Origin: Paenibacillus sp. NEAU-GSW1
Lineage (GTDB): Bacteria; Bacillota; Bacilli; Paenibacillales; Paenibacillaceae
DNA length: 62,873 nt
Assembly: GCF_009737085.1 (NCBI RefSeq)
Contig: NZ_WOVL01000031.1
Coordinates: 1-62,873 of the forward strand
Direction of reading: 5' to 3'
Below the pieces are notes generated by a model. The model was not told the origin of the DNA, did no database searches, and worked only from the letters and a program-made list of their open reading frames with translations. The number at the start of each line of letters is the position of its first letter. Positions within the stretch are counted from its first letter, which is position 1. Below, one piece after another: positions 22,544-31,220 of this stretch. Position numbers and translations under genes: made by a program.

Positions 22544-23539
22544 CTACTTATTCATTAGCCTGTAAATGACCACAGCTGCCTCTGCTCGATTTGCGGTGCC
22601 ATTTGGCTTAATCAAGCCATTTTCACCCTTGATAATTCCCGACTTGACCAGTTGCGATAAAGGGCTGACTGCATAAGCGGCTACTTCGCTAGCGTCACTG
22701 AAGCTGCTTAAATCTGCAGCGGATTCGTCCAGCGGATTTCCTGCAATTTTCATTGCCCGTGCGGCCAACACCATCATATCCTGTCTGGATATGCTTGTTC
22801 TTGGCTCAAACCGGTTATTGCCCGCTCCTTGAGCAATTCCTAATTTTTTAGCAATTGCTACTTCTTTGTAGTAATAGTCGGATTGTGCTACATCAATAAA
22901 ATTGCTGTCGATTTCTGCATTTAGTTTTAATGCTCTTACCAGCAAGCTAATGAAATCTGCCCTTGTGATATTAGCTCCTGGGCTGAAAGCAGTCGCTGAC
23001 GTTCCCTTAATTACTCCCGAGGCTGCAAGCGTTTCTATTTCCTTTTTCGCCCAATCATAGCCCGCCAGATCCTCGAATGCGCTTCCATAAATATAGACGG
23101 TTGCGGCCAAATTCGAATCTACTGTCTTTACTGCTATCAGCTTAAATTTAGGATTTCCTTGAGCCTTCCCTTTGAAGACAAGGGTACTCAATGATGTGCT
23201 TCCTTGCTCCCCGCTCTTCTTTCCAATTTTTGTGAAGGCTATTGTCATTTTTCCGTTATCTATTTTTGGCGGAACCATAAAACCTTCCAGCTTTGAATCC
23301 GCCTTTACAAACTCGACAACATCAGAATCGAAGGTAATCCATGCTTCATAAGCATAGAGGTCCTTTAAGTCGTTTCCATTCACCGTAACTTCAATCGTTT
23401 CATCGGGCAGCGCATTTTCTGAACTTTTGTTCAGAGTGAAAACCGTATCCCCTTGCGCGTATCCGACGCTAGGAATACAAGCAACAATCATGGCTGCAAT
23501 AAGGAAGCAGGTTAGGATAGAGATTTTTCCTTTTCTCAT
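22544..23539 (-). CDS. cell-surface cohesin-SLH anchoring protein (scaffoldin-like)
   Basis: The 331-residue exported protein has a signal peptide (1-28) and one cohesin domain at about 31-152 (VFTLNKSSENALPDETIEV, LYAYEAWITFDSDVVEFV, GSTSLSTLVFKGKAQG). Three SLH domains follow at 156-203, 214-266 and 278-330. The layout equals OlpA-type anchoring scaffoldins of clostridial cellulosomes: SLH holds the wall and cohesin binds a dockerin. The next gene downstream, 206 bp away, encodes an enzyme with a dockerin. The ATG at 23539 follows AAGGAG. A cohesin in Paenibacillus can also be a stand-alone module, so partner binding is inferred. Confidence 0.88.
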   Translation of the reverse strand: MRKGKISILTCFLIAAMIVACIPSVGYAQGDTVFTLNKSSENALPDETIEVTVNGNDLKDLYAYEAWITFDSDVVEFVKADSKLEGFMVPPKIDNGKMTIAFTKIGKKSGEQGSTSLSTLVFKGKAQGNPKFKLIAVKTVDSNLAATVYIYGSAFEDLAGYDWAKKEIETLAASGVIKGTSATAFSPGANITRADFISLLVRALKLNAEIDSNFIDVAQSDYYYKEVAIAKKLGIAQGAGNNRFEPRTSISRQDMMVLAARAMKIAGNPLDESAADLSSFSDASEVAAYAVSPLSQLVKSGIIKGENGLIKPNGTANRAEAAVVIYRLMNK

Positions 23540-23565
23540 CGTTCTTATCTCCTTTTTGTAATAAC

Positions 23566-23836
23566 CAATATTTTTACATTAAAGTAATTGATAGCGATTA
23601 CAAAAATATTAGAGCTTACTTTACAAAGAGAAGTAACTGCCCCTCCTATTCACTTTGCTATTTTTAGTATATCTACGTTACCTAAACTTCACGATGTAAA
23701 TTCTCCTTAAAAAGGTTTGAATTTTTAAGCAATTTATTTTCTCGAATGGACAATTTAAACATTTTTACCATAAAAGTTAAGTTTTTTGGGCGCATATCAA
23801 ACTGTTCGTAATGGAAGGTCAAAAAAGACGTAAAAT
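23566..23836. other. gap upstream of the cohesin-SLH gene
   Basis: About 270 bp of AT-rich sequence between the set 1 terminator and the cohesin-SLH gene. It must hold that gene's promoter. No clear consensus promoter, cre site or gene remnant was recognised. Confidence 0.4.
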
Positions 23837-23858
23837 GGGCACTTTGGAAAAAGTGCCC
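23837..23858 (-). terminator. terminator of transporter/two-component set 1
   Basis: GGGCACTTT (23837-23845) and AAAGTGCCC (23850-23858) form a perfect 9-bp stem with a 4-nt loop, just past the response regulator stop. ATTTTACG follows on the minus strand. Confidence 0.75.
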
Positions 23859-23860
23859 TG

Positions 23861-25510
23861 TTACGCTCCATGACTGTTTTCGAACGACATTCGATATTCT
23901 TGCGGCGTTATTCCGGTCAGTTTTTTGAATAGACGAGTAAACGATTGCGGCGATTCGTATCCGATACGCGCACCGACCTCGGCAACCTTAATTTCTTCCA
24001 TTCCGAGCAATTCTTTCGCTTTGCGGATACGGGTCTCCTCTATATACTCCGACAGATTGACACCCTGTTCCTGTTTAAACAACCGCGACAGATACGAAGG
24101 ATTAAAGCTTATGACATCTGCCAATCGAACAAGTGAAAGATCCTCGGCTATATGCTCTTCAATATAAGAGCATATTTTCTGGATGACATGGGCTGCCCGA
24201 TTACGCTCCCCGCTTCTCCTCGCAGAGAAAAGCAATTCTGCTGAATCACGCAATAAAATAAAAGACTCCGCCCATGAACGGTAGACTTTCGACTGCAAAA
24301 GGCTGAAGATACCCACTTTATCTTGCATTTCCCATCGATTGATATAGGAGATTATAGGAAGAGACAGGGCATAATAGAGCTCGGTCAGGTATGCCTCTCC
24401 GTTCCGTTCTTCTACAGCTGCCTGCACAGTCAACTCATCAAATAACCGAAGAAACTCTTCCCGTCTGCCCGCTTCCAAATGAATAGCCAACGCTTCAGAT
24501 TTGGTATGCAGCGAACGATCCCGGGCCGAGGATACAGATGAGTAAGCTGCTGCTTCGTTCAACTGCACCTTCTGAACCATTAGATTGCCGTCTCCAACCC
24601 TAAAGTGCTGTTGTCGTCTCATCTTGTCATACGAGACAGGAAGCGACTCCCAAGTGATTGCTTGGCTGCATAACGTGACAGCCATCGTTACATCCAATGA
24701 ATCCAGACAAGCTTGCTGAATCAGCTCGAATGTCCCTTCCAAAAACATGACCGTCTGCTCGTAGTCCCATCCGCCCTCTTCACTCGGCTGATCAGGCTGA
24801 ATCAGCCATATCATATCTCCATACCGATCGATCATGCCCATGCTGACCGTTCTCTCCGCCAGAAACGTCTCCGCCAAAAACTTCACAGCTAAAGCGGATT
24901 CCTGGCGATCGGAATAAGAATGGGAGGACTGATTGAAATACGTTAAATTTCCAAGCACGAGCAGTACTGGTAAGAATGGATTTAACGGTATATGCAATCG
25001 CTCGAAATCTTCCTCTAAATCTTGCATTTTCCCATTTTGAAATAAAAATCGAAAATAATCCCCTTGTGCAAGCGTCTCCAAAATGTTGAGCTTTTCTCGG
25101 GATTGGCGGATCAAATCTTTGACATGCATCGCTTCTTCTATATCCTTTAACGCGCGCTTTACAGCTTCAATCAATTTCGGATAACCTTCATTTTTAAGCA
25201 CATATTGAACGCCTGGTGCTTGAATAGCCTGATAAACATAGTCAAAATCATTATGACCTGTCAGAAATATGATCTTGCACTGCGGCCAGCTCTGACGAAT
25301 ATTGCCCATCAGTTCAAGCCCGTCTATACCAGGCATGCATATGTCCGATAAAACGATATCCACTCTCGTACGGTTGAGCAAACTTAGCGCCTCTTGGCCG
25401 GAATACGCTTTGTATAGATCCAGATTTAGATCCAAGCTGCTAAATATGTCCATTAATCCGTCCGTAATGATTTCTTCATCGTCAACGATTAGCATCCTGT
25501 ACATTTTCAT
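23861..25510 (-). CDS. YesN-like response regulator (REC plus AraC HTH)
   Basis: The 549-residue regulator has a receiver domain with phospho-acceptor Asp56 in VLSDICMPG, a long middle region, and a C-terminal AraC-type double HTH (about 445-545; LVRLADVISFNPSYLSRLFK, VGARIGYESPQSFTRLFKK). The start ATGAAAATG at 25510 has GGAGGTGAGC directly upstream, which is better than the in-frame TTG at 25522. It overlaps the kinase gene by 29 nt, showing translational coupling. The likely target is the adjacent importer operon and perhaps the cohesin-SLH/GH43 pair. Confidence 0.93.
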   Translation of the reverse strand: MKMYRMLIVDDEEIITDGLMDIFSSLDLNLDLYKAYSGQEALSLLNRTRVDIVLSDICMPGIDGLELMGNIRQSWPQCKIIFLTGHNDFDYVYQAIQAPGVQYVLKNEGYPKLIEAVKRALKDIEEAMHVKDLIRQSREKLNILETLAQGDYFRFLFQNGKMQDLEEDFERLHIPLNPFLPVLLVLGNLTYFNQSSHSYSDRQESALAVKFLAETFLAERTVSMGMIDRYGDMIWLIQPDQPSEEGGWDYEQTVMFLEGTFELIQQACLDSLDVTMAVTLCSQAITWESLPVSYDKMRRQQHFRVGDGNLMVQKVQLNEAAAYSSVSSARDRSLHTKSEALAIHLEAGRREEFLRLFDELTVQAAVEERNGEAYLTELYYALSLPIISYINRWEMQDKVGIFSLLQSKVYRSWAESFILLRDSAELLFSARRSGERNRAAHVIQKICSYIEEHIAEDLSLVRLADVISFNPSYLSRLFKQEQGVNLSEYIEETRIRKAKELLGMEEIKVAEVGARIGYESPQSFTRLFKKLTGITPQEYRMSFENSHGA

Positions 25511-27287
25511 GCTCACCTCCAACGGAAAGTACGATGGTCACTTTCAAGCCGCCAAGCTCACTAGGCTCCGTTATCAGCCCGCATCCATCACCTGATGTGA
25601 TCCGGATTCGACGATGGATGTTCACCATTCCCGTCGTTTCAGACCGGTCATCCTCATGTTGCAAAGCTTCCGCTATTCGCTCCATCGCCTCATCGGTCAA
25701 TCTTCCTCCGTTGTCCTCTACAATGACGCCAACCATACCCTCATTCGATAGAAAACGAACAACAATGACTCCATCCTTCATTTTTTTTTCAAGGCTATGC
25801 TCAAATGCATTCTCAATGATTGGCTGAATAATGAGGCGAGGCACCTGCAGCTTCCTAAGTTCCTCGGGCAGCGCATCGAATCGAACGCTCACTCGTCTTG
25901 AAAAGCGCATTTCCTGAATTTCTGTATACATTCTCGCGTGATGAATTTCCTGTTCCAATGACACCATATCCGAGGCATTCCTCGTTACAAATTGGAAATA
26001 TTCGCCAAGCAGCGTTGTGAACTGCTCAATTCGTTCTACGTCCCCGGTCCTCGCCATCGTATTCAGAATAAAAAAGCTGTTATATAAAAAATGTGGATTG
26101 ATCTGCGCCTGCAGCTGCTTCAATTCCGCTCTTTGCGCCAATATTTTCTGTTTGTAGGCTTGATCGATTGAGGAGCGTAAATTCGCTACCATCTGATTAA
26201 ACCTTCCGTACAAGTAACGGAACTCGTCTTTGGATTCATGCGCAATGTGGATATCCAAATCGCCATTTTCCATTTTTCTAAAGCTCTTCACCAGTGTCAG
26301 CATCGGTTTGTGTATGAACCGATAGGTAGCCATCGCAAAAGCTGCTGTAATCGCTAATGCAGCTGCAGCAAATACCCATGCCAGATTGTAAAACTTGCGA
26401 AGCGGCTGCTGGACAACCTGTTCGGGAATAAACCGGTAAATCGACAACTCCAGTTTCGATGAATGAGCCATTAAGGAATAGTACTCTTTCCCCTCTATCG
26501 TCACGGGCTGCGCTTCAAGAGGGTCGTCTGATTGCATTTGCATTTGCAGAATGTACTGCGGCATATTAGCTTCAGCCAATTCTCCCGTCCCGCTAGTCAA
26601 TGCGACCTTGGCATTCTCCGAAAGCAGCACCGTGCCGCTTCCGGAATACGTGTTGAATTGGGCGAGCGCATCTCGCAGTCTTTGAACATCCAGCTCAATC
26701 TCAACGGTGAAAAAAGGCTCCGCCCCTTTTATTCCTCTTAGCTTGGCAAACCCAAGAAACAATCGGCCGTTCCACTCCATAATCTGCGAATCTTTACCGC
26801 CATATACCGAACGGATGTCCTTAAACCGCTGTACATCCAAGTCGCGCACACCGTCCTCAGCCGACATCGTCCTGCCGATCGATGCAATGTGTACACTTAC
26901 ATCTTTAATATACATGCTGCTGTTCTGGACAGTGAACAGACGTTTCATGATGAGATTCATGCTCTCCGTCCGCTCTATCGTATCCATCCGTTCCCACGTT
27001 AAAGCCAATTCATTCAAATTCTCATCTTCCAGCAGACTATATTGGAGTAGTTTGATACGCTCAATCTCGTTCTCCAGATCGCTGAGATAAAAGTTAATTT
27101 GTGAAGTTGCTGATTTGGTAATGTCACTGCTTGCACTTTGCATAATCGAATGGTACTGATAAACCCCAAACAGAATAATAGGCAGCAAAATGAGCAAAAA
27201 GGTGATAATCAATCTAAGAAAAATCGTATTCCGCAGCGAAAACTCCGGTCGATACAAGAAATGATACCCCCAACAATTTTTACTCAT
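25482..27287 (-). CDS. YesM-like sensor histidine kinase
   Basis: The 601-residue membrane kinase has TM1 at about 21-42, an extracellular Cache-like sensor to about 300 and TM2 at about 302-323. HAMP (324-376), a His_kinase domain with the phospho-acceptor His399 in QINPHFLYN, and a HATPase domain follow. YesM kinases sense extracellular sugars, often together with the importer's binding protein. The true start is uncertain: ATG 27287 has only a weak AGG, while a TTG at 27257 lies nine nucleotides after GGGGG. It directly follows the set 1 permease genes. Confidence 0.92.
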   Translation of the reverse strand: MSKNCWGYHFLYRPEFSLRNTIFLRLIITFLLILLPIILFGVYQYHSIMQSASSDITKSATSQINFYLSDLENEIERIKLLQYSLLEDENLNELALTWERMDTIERTESMNLIMKRLFTVQNSSMYIKDVSVHIASIGRTMSAEDGVRDLDVQRFKDIRSVYGGKDSQIMEWNGRLFLGFAKLRGIKGAEPFFTVEIELDVQRLRDALAQFNTYSGSGTVLLSENAKVALTSGTGELAEANMPQYILQMQMQSDDPLEAQPVTIEGKEYYSLMAHSSKLELSIYRFIPEQVVQQPLRKFYNLAWVFAAAALAITAAFAMATYRFIHKPMLTLVKSFRKMENGDLDIHIAHESKDEFRYLYGRFNQMVANLRSSIDQAYKQKILAQRAELKQLQAQINPHFLYNSFFILNTMARTGDVERIEQFTTLLGEYFQFVTRNASDMVSLEQEIHHARMYTEIQEMRFSRRVSVRFDALPEELRKLQVPRLIIQPIIENAFEHSLEKKMKDGVIVVRFLSNEGMVGVIVEDNGGRLTDEAMERIAEALQHEDDRSETTGMVNIHRRIRITSGDGCGLITEPSELGGLKVTIVLSVGGEHENVQDANR

Positions 27288-27343
27288 TATAACCTGTTTT
27301 CCAACAGTCTTCTATATGAAAACTAAACGAAGTAGCAGCGGAA

Positions 27344-28240
27344 TTATCCCTTCACACTGCCTAACACGATGCCCTTCACAAAATACTTCTGCAGGAACGG
27401 ATAAGCCAAAATGATTGGCAGCGAACCGAGAAAGATCTGAGATGCTTTCAAGGTGCGGTCTGAAATAAGGGCCATATTAAGCATCGCATCGCGTGACATA
27501 TTCGACAGGTTCTGTTGGATGACAATCGTTTGAATATAGCTTTGAAGAGGATAATTGGACGGGTTGCCCATAAGCAGCAGTCCATCGAACCAATTGTTCC
27601 AATGCTCAACGAGCGAGAATAATGCCAGCGTTGCCAGTGCCGGCTTGGAGATCGGAACAAAAATGGTCCACATAATCCTCCAATGACTTGCGCCATCCAT
27701 TACAGCCGCCTCCTCAAGCTCCTTCGGAATTTCCCGAAAGAAATTAAGCAGCAATACAATGCTGAACACGGGCACTGCTCCAGGCAAAACTAACGCCCAA
27801 ATCGAATCGAGCAATCCGTATTCCTTAATCGTAATGTACCAAGGAATCAATCCCCCGTTGAAAAGCATCGTAATGAAGAAAATCCAAGCATAGATGGATC
27901 TGAATCGAAAAGCATTTGTCTCTTTCGAAAGCGGATAAGCGACCAATATGGTCAGCAGTAAACTTAGCGGAGTTCCCATGCCGATTCTCTGCAAGGAAAC
28001 AAGCATCGATTCCCAAAATTCATTGCGGCTTGCCGTGTATTTATAAGAAGCAAGCGTAAAATCAACAGGCCACAGCTTTACATATCCCGCAGAAGCCGCC
28101 GCGCTTGAACTAAATGAAACCGCAATAATATGAATTAACGGAAGCACGCAAAGGAGTGATATTAATATGAGAAAAATTGTATTCACGAATGGAAACCATT
28201 CGTAACGTTTGCTTTTCACTGCATTTGTGTCTGTAACCAC
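27344..28240 (-). CDS. carbohydrate ABC transporter permease, LplC/YtcP type (set 1)
   Basis: The 298-residue inner-membrane permease has about six helices and the ATPase-contact loop EEAAVMDGASHWRIMWTIFVPISKP. The C-terminus PFLQKYFVKGIVLGSVKG is characteristic of the LplC branch of CUT1 importers. GTG 28240 was chosen because GAGGAGG lies seven nucleotides upstream; the frame is open further left without a ribosome site. It pairs with the permease at 28254 and the binding protein at 29232. No ATPase gene is nearby, as expected if a shared MsmX-like ATPase is used. Confidence 0.92.
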   Translation of the reverse strand: MVTDTNAVKSKRYEWFPFVNTIFLILISLLCVLPLIHIIAVSFSSSAAASAGYVKLWPVDFTLASYKYTASRNEFWESMLVSLQRIGMGTPLSLLLTILVAYPLSKETNAFRFRSIYAWIFFITMLFNGGLIPWYITIKEYGLLDSIWALVLPGAVPVFSIVLLLNFFREIPKELEEAAVMDGASHWRIMWTIFVPISKPALATLALFSLVEHWNNWFDGLLLMGNPSNYPLQSYIQTIVIQQNLSNMSRDAMLNMALISDRTLKASQIFLGSLPIILAYPFLQKYFVKGIVLGSVKG

Positions 28241-28253
28241 TGTTCGCCCTCCT

Positions 28254-29153
28254 CTAGAAAATCCGATATTTCGCAAACCGGTAAGCTAGCAAATAGGAAG
28301 TAGAAATTAAAGTGAGCGATATGACCGATTTGAAAAAGCCTACCGCAGTAGCTACTCCATATTGTGCGTCTAACAAACCGATTCTGTAGACGAACGTATC
28401 CAGAATATCGCCGCTTTCATATACCTGCGGACTATATAAATTAAATACCTGGTCAAATCCGGCATTCAATAATTGACCGAGGCTCAGTACAGTCAGAAGT
28501 ACGATAACCATTCGCATACCCGGAATCGTAATATGCCATATTTTGTGCCAACGATTGGCGCCATCCATCGTTGCAGCCTCGTATAAGCCAGGATCGATGC
28601 TAGTAATTGCTGCCAGATAAACAATCGTTCCATACCCGAAGTTTTTCCATACATCCGATGTAATCAGCGAAAAAGGAAACCAGCTGTTATCGCCAAGGAA
28701 AAAGATTTTCGGCAGGCCAAGCATTCCGAGAAATGAGTTTACAATGCCGCCTGACGGGGAAAGAATATCGATTAATATGCCGCCAAGTACAACCCAGGAA
28801 AGAAAATAGGGTAAATAAATCGCGGTTTGAACGGAACGTTTAATGACCCTGTTTTTGAGCTCGTTTAGTAAAACGGCGAAGATGATCGGAACGATCAAAC
28901 CTAGCAGCAGCTTTAAACTAGCAATAAACAGCGTATTCCAAAGAACGGTTGAAAAGTTCGGCAAGCTCATAACATATTCAAAGTTGCCCCAGCCAACCCA
29001 TTTTTGATCTCCGAATAACCCTTTTGCCGGAATAAACTTTTGAAACGCAATTACGATGCCTGCCATCGGTATATACGAAAACAGAACAATCAGGAGCAAT
29101 CCCGGTAAAATCATCATATGCAGCGGCATTTCTTTAATAAATTTCGCTCTCAT
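28254..29153 (-). CDS. carbohydrate ABC transporter permease, LplB type (set 1)
   Basis: The 299-residue permease starts MRAKFIKEMPLHMMILPG and includes VWKNFGYGTIVYLAAI plus the EAA loop YEAATMDGANRWHKIWHITIPG. This is typical of the LplB component that forms the channel with LplC. ATG 29153 has GGAGG six nucleotides upstream. A perfect 12-bp stem-loop separates it from the binding-protein gene. It is transcribed with the genes on both sides. Confidence 0.92.
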   Translation of the reverse strand: MRAKFIKEMPLHMMILPGLLLIVLFSYIPMAGIVIAFQKFIPAKGLFGDQKWVGWGNFEYVMSLPNFSTVLWNTLFIASLKLLLGLIVPIIFAVLLNELKNRVIKRSVQTAIYLPYFLSWVVLGGILIDILSPSGGIVNSFLGMLGLPKIFFLGDNSWFPFSLITSDVWKNFGYGTIVYLAAITSIDPGLYEAATMDGANRWHKIWHITIPGMRMVIVLLTVLSLGQLLNAGFDQVFNLYSPQVYESGDILDTFVYRIGLLDAQYGVATAVGFFKSVISLTLISTSYLLAYRFAKYRIF

Positions 29154-29186
29154 CTTTATCCTCCACATTTGTGAGCAAAATGAGGC

Positions 29187-29220
29187 AGAGGAAGAAAACT
29201 GCTTACTCTTTTCTTCCTCT
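29187..29220 (-). promoter_or_regulatory. 12-bp perfect stem-loop between binding protein and permease genes (set 1)
   Basis: AGAGGAAGAAAA (29187-29198) pairs with TTTTCTTCCTCT (29209-29220) around a 10-nt loop, 11 bp after the binding-protein stop. It is probably an mRNA-stabilising or attenuating hairpin that keeps binding protein in excess over permease. Confidence 0.6.
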
Positions 29221-29231
29221 AGCCCAAACGA

Positions 29232-30953
29232 TTATTTCGTTGATTCGTACCACTCGTTCACTTCTTGCGTAATTTGATCTCCGCCAAGCTTCTTCCAGTT
29301 CTCTACAAATTGATCGAACGTATCGATCGACTCGCCTAAAATGATTTTGACGAATACTTCCGTTTGCAGCTTATCGAGTGTCGCTTTGCGTTCAACCATC
29401 GTCGGCGTCGGCGCTCCGACGAATTTTTCCATCAGAAATTGATTGTTTTTCTCATATTGATCGGCAATGCCCATAGAGCCTTGTTCGCCATAAATCCGTT
29501 CCCAGCCCCATAATGCGAAGCCTTCTTTTGTTCCCGACGCAAAGGATTCCAATTTCTCTTGAATCGTCTTTGCTTCACCCTTCAAGGTCGATGTATCGCC
29601 GGCTTTACGGGCGGCGTCAATGGCTCTAAATGCGTCCACATTTTTCATAGCTGGATACGGGGTAACCGGGGACAACTGCCACACGCTTTCCGCTTCAGGC
29701 GGCGCGTAGTATTTGTCGAACTCCGCACTCTCACCCCAGTTTTTCTCTAGATGCAAGTTGAACATTTTGATAACGGCTTCCGGATTAGCTGCCCCTTTCT
29801 TGACTGCAAAGAACCGGGTCGTGCTGAATTTGAGAGGCACCTTTGGCGCATCTCCCGATTCTGATACAATCGGGAACGCTTGCCACTGCGCATTCGGATC
29901 ATTATTGCGGTTGAGCTGAAGAGGCCAGATCGAGTTCCATTGCTCGCCGTACTCCATCCCGATTTTTCCTGCGGAAATTTGCTCCGACACCTTGCCGCCG
30001 TCTTTAATTCCGAACTCTTGGTCGATCTGTCCGTTTTTGGACATATCCTGGAGTACTTGAAGCACCTTTTTCACTTCCGGTTGAATGCTGCCGAATACCA
30101 GCTTGCCGGAAGCATCTTCAACCCACATATTCGGATAAGCGTTGTATGCGGCCATGAATCCTTCCAGCCCCATCGCGCCTCCCCATAAGTCTTTTGTAAG
30201 CCCGAGACCAAACGTATCCTTTTGGCCATTTCCGTCAGGATCATTTTCTGTAAACGCTTTCGAAATTGCCAGGACATCAGCGACCGTTTTTGGCGGCTGC
30301 AATTTTAATTTTTCCAGCCAGTCCGTGCGGATCCAAATATACATCGACCGTTCAATCGATGATTCGAGCTGTGGAATCGCCATCAGCTTGCCATCGTAAG
30401 TAACCGCATCAAACGGGCTCGTGCCTTCCTGGGAGAGCACTTTTTTCGTTAGCGGAGAAGCGTACTGTTCATACAGCTTCGTCAAATCTTCAATCTGGTC
30501 AGAATCGGCCAATTGCTTCAACTGTGTTGCGTTAACAGGAATGACATCTGGAAGATCTCCGGAAGCAAGTGTAACATTGATTTTTTGCAAATACTGGTCG
30601 GAAGTGGATGCACCTTTGACAATCCAATCATATTTGATCTTAATGCCCAGTTGTTCCTCGTACAGTCGAGACCAGCGGTTATCCTCGATCGTTTCGCCCT
30701 GCAATACGCTGAGTACATTATTTTCCACGACATCGTTCAAATCTCGAACAAATGATACTTCGATAGGCGGATCATATTTAGTGAGCGGCCCCTCGTTGAC
30801 GTTTGTCGTCTCGTTTTGCTCCTGCTGATTGGTCGGAGCCGTATCAGGCTCTTTATTGCTCGTGGTGTTGTCTCCTGAACAGGCAGAGAGGATTAATGAA
30901 GTCAGCAATAATAAAGATACCCCTTTTGCCCCTATTAATGATTTTTTGCTCAT
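29232..30953 (-). CDS. extracellular sugar-binding lipoprotein, LplA type (set 1)
   Basis: The 573-residue lipoprotein has the lipobox LSAC (Cys near residue 25) followed by a low-complexity linker. The large LplA-type binding domain contains GDLPDVIPVN, MAIPQLESS and GFALWGWERIYG. It delivers oligosaccharide to the LplB/LplC permease pair. The size, well above the 420-440 of ordinary CUT1 binding proteins, is typical of this branch. ATG 30953 is six nucleotides after GGGGG; ATG 30959 would have no spacing. A promoter-like TTGTTT-17-CATAAT lies near 31000, with a cre-like site further upstream. Confidence 0.92.
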   Translation of the reverse strand: MSKKSLIGAKGVSLLLLTSLILSACSGDNTTSNKEPDTAPTNQQEQNETTNVNEGPLTKYDPPIEVSFVRDLNDVVENNVLSVLQGETIEDNRWSRLYEEQLGIKIKYDWIVKGASTSDQYLQKINVTLASGDLPDVIPVNATQLKQLADSDQIEDLTKLYEQYASPLTKKVLSQEGTSPFDAVTYDGKLMAIPQLESSIERSMYIWIRTDWLEKLKLQPPKTVADVLAISKAFTENDPDGNGQKDTFGLGLTKDLWGGAMGLEGFMAAYNAYPNMWVEDASGKLVFGSIQPEVKKVLQVLQDMSKNGQIDQEFGIKDGGKVSEQISAGKIGMEYGEQWNSIWPLQLNRNNDPNAQWQAFPIVSESGDAPKVPLKFSTTRFFAVKKGAANPEAVIKMFNLHLEKNWGESAEFDKYYAPPEAESVWQLSPVTPYPAMKNVDAFRAIDAARKAGDTSTLKGEAKTIQEKLESFASGTKEGFALWGWERIYGEQGSMGIADQYEKNNQFLMEKFVGAPTPTMVERKATLDKLQTEVFVKIILGESIDTFDQFVENWKKLGGDQITQEVNEWYESTK

Positions 30954-31070
30954 TTGCATCCCCCAATTTCAATAGTTTAGCTGTTGATTGACTACAAATT
31001 AATTATGCGATGGTCGATATGCTAAAACAACATTCAACTCTTTACTTCACTTCTCATCCGTTTACCAATT

Positions 31071-31084
31071 TGTAAGCGCTGTTA
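31071..31084. promoter_or_regulatory. CcpA cre-like site upstream of importer set 1
   Basis: TGTAAGCGCTGTTA matches 13 of 14 positions of the cre consensus. It lies about 120 bp upstream of the binding-protein start and some 40 bp upstream of a plausible promoter. That placement could mean activation, or partial repression. Confidence 0.5.
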
Positions 31085-31167
31085 TTTTGTTGCGAGTAGA
31101 ACATAGCTATCAACAAGCCGAGGCAACGCTTAGCGACAATGATGCCCGCTTATCCTTTCCGGACTGC

Positions 31168-31202
31168 AAAAAAAAAGACCGCAGCGCTCTCCCGCCGCGA
31201 TC
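31168..31202 (-). terminator. terminator of the GH43-esterase operon
   Basis: A 10-bp stem (GATCGCGGCG with CGCTGCGGTC, including wobble pairs) and a 6-nt loop are followed by nine T on the minus strand, 18 bp after the stop at 31221. Confidence 0.85.
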
Positions 31203-31220
31203 CTCTTCACCATACTATGC

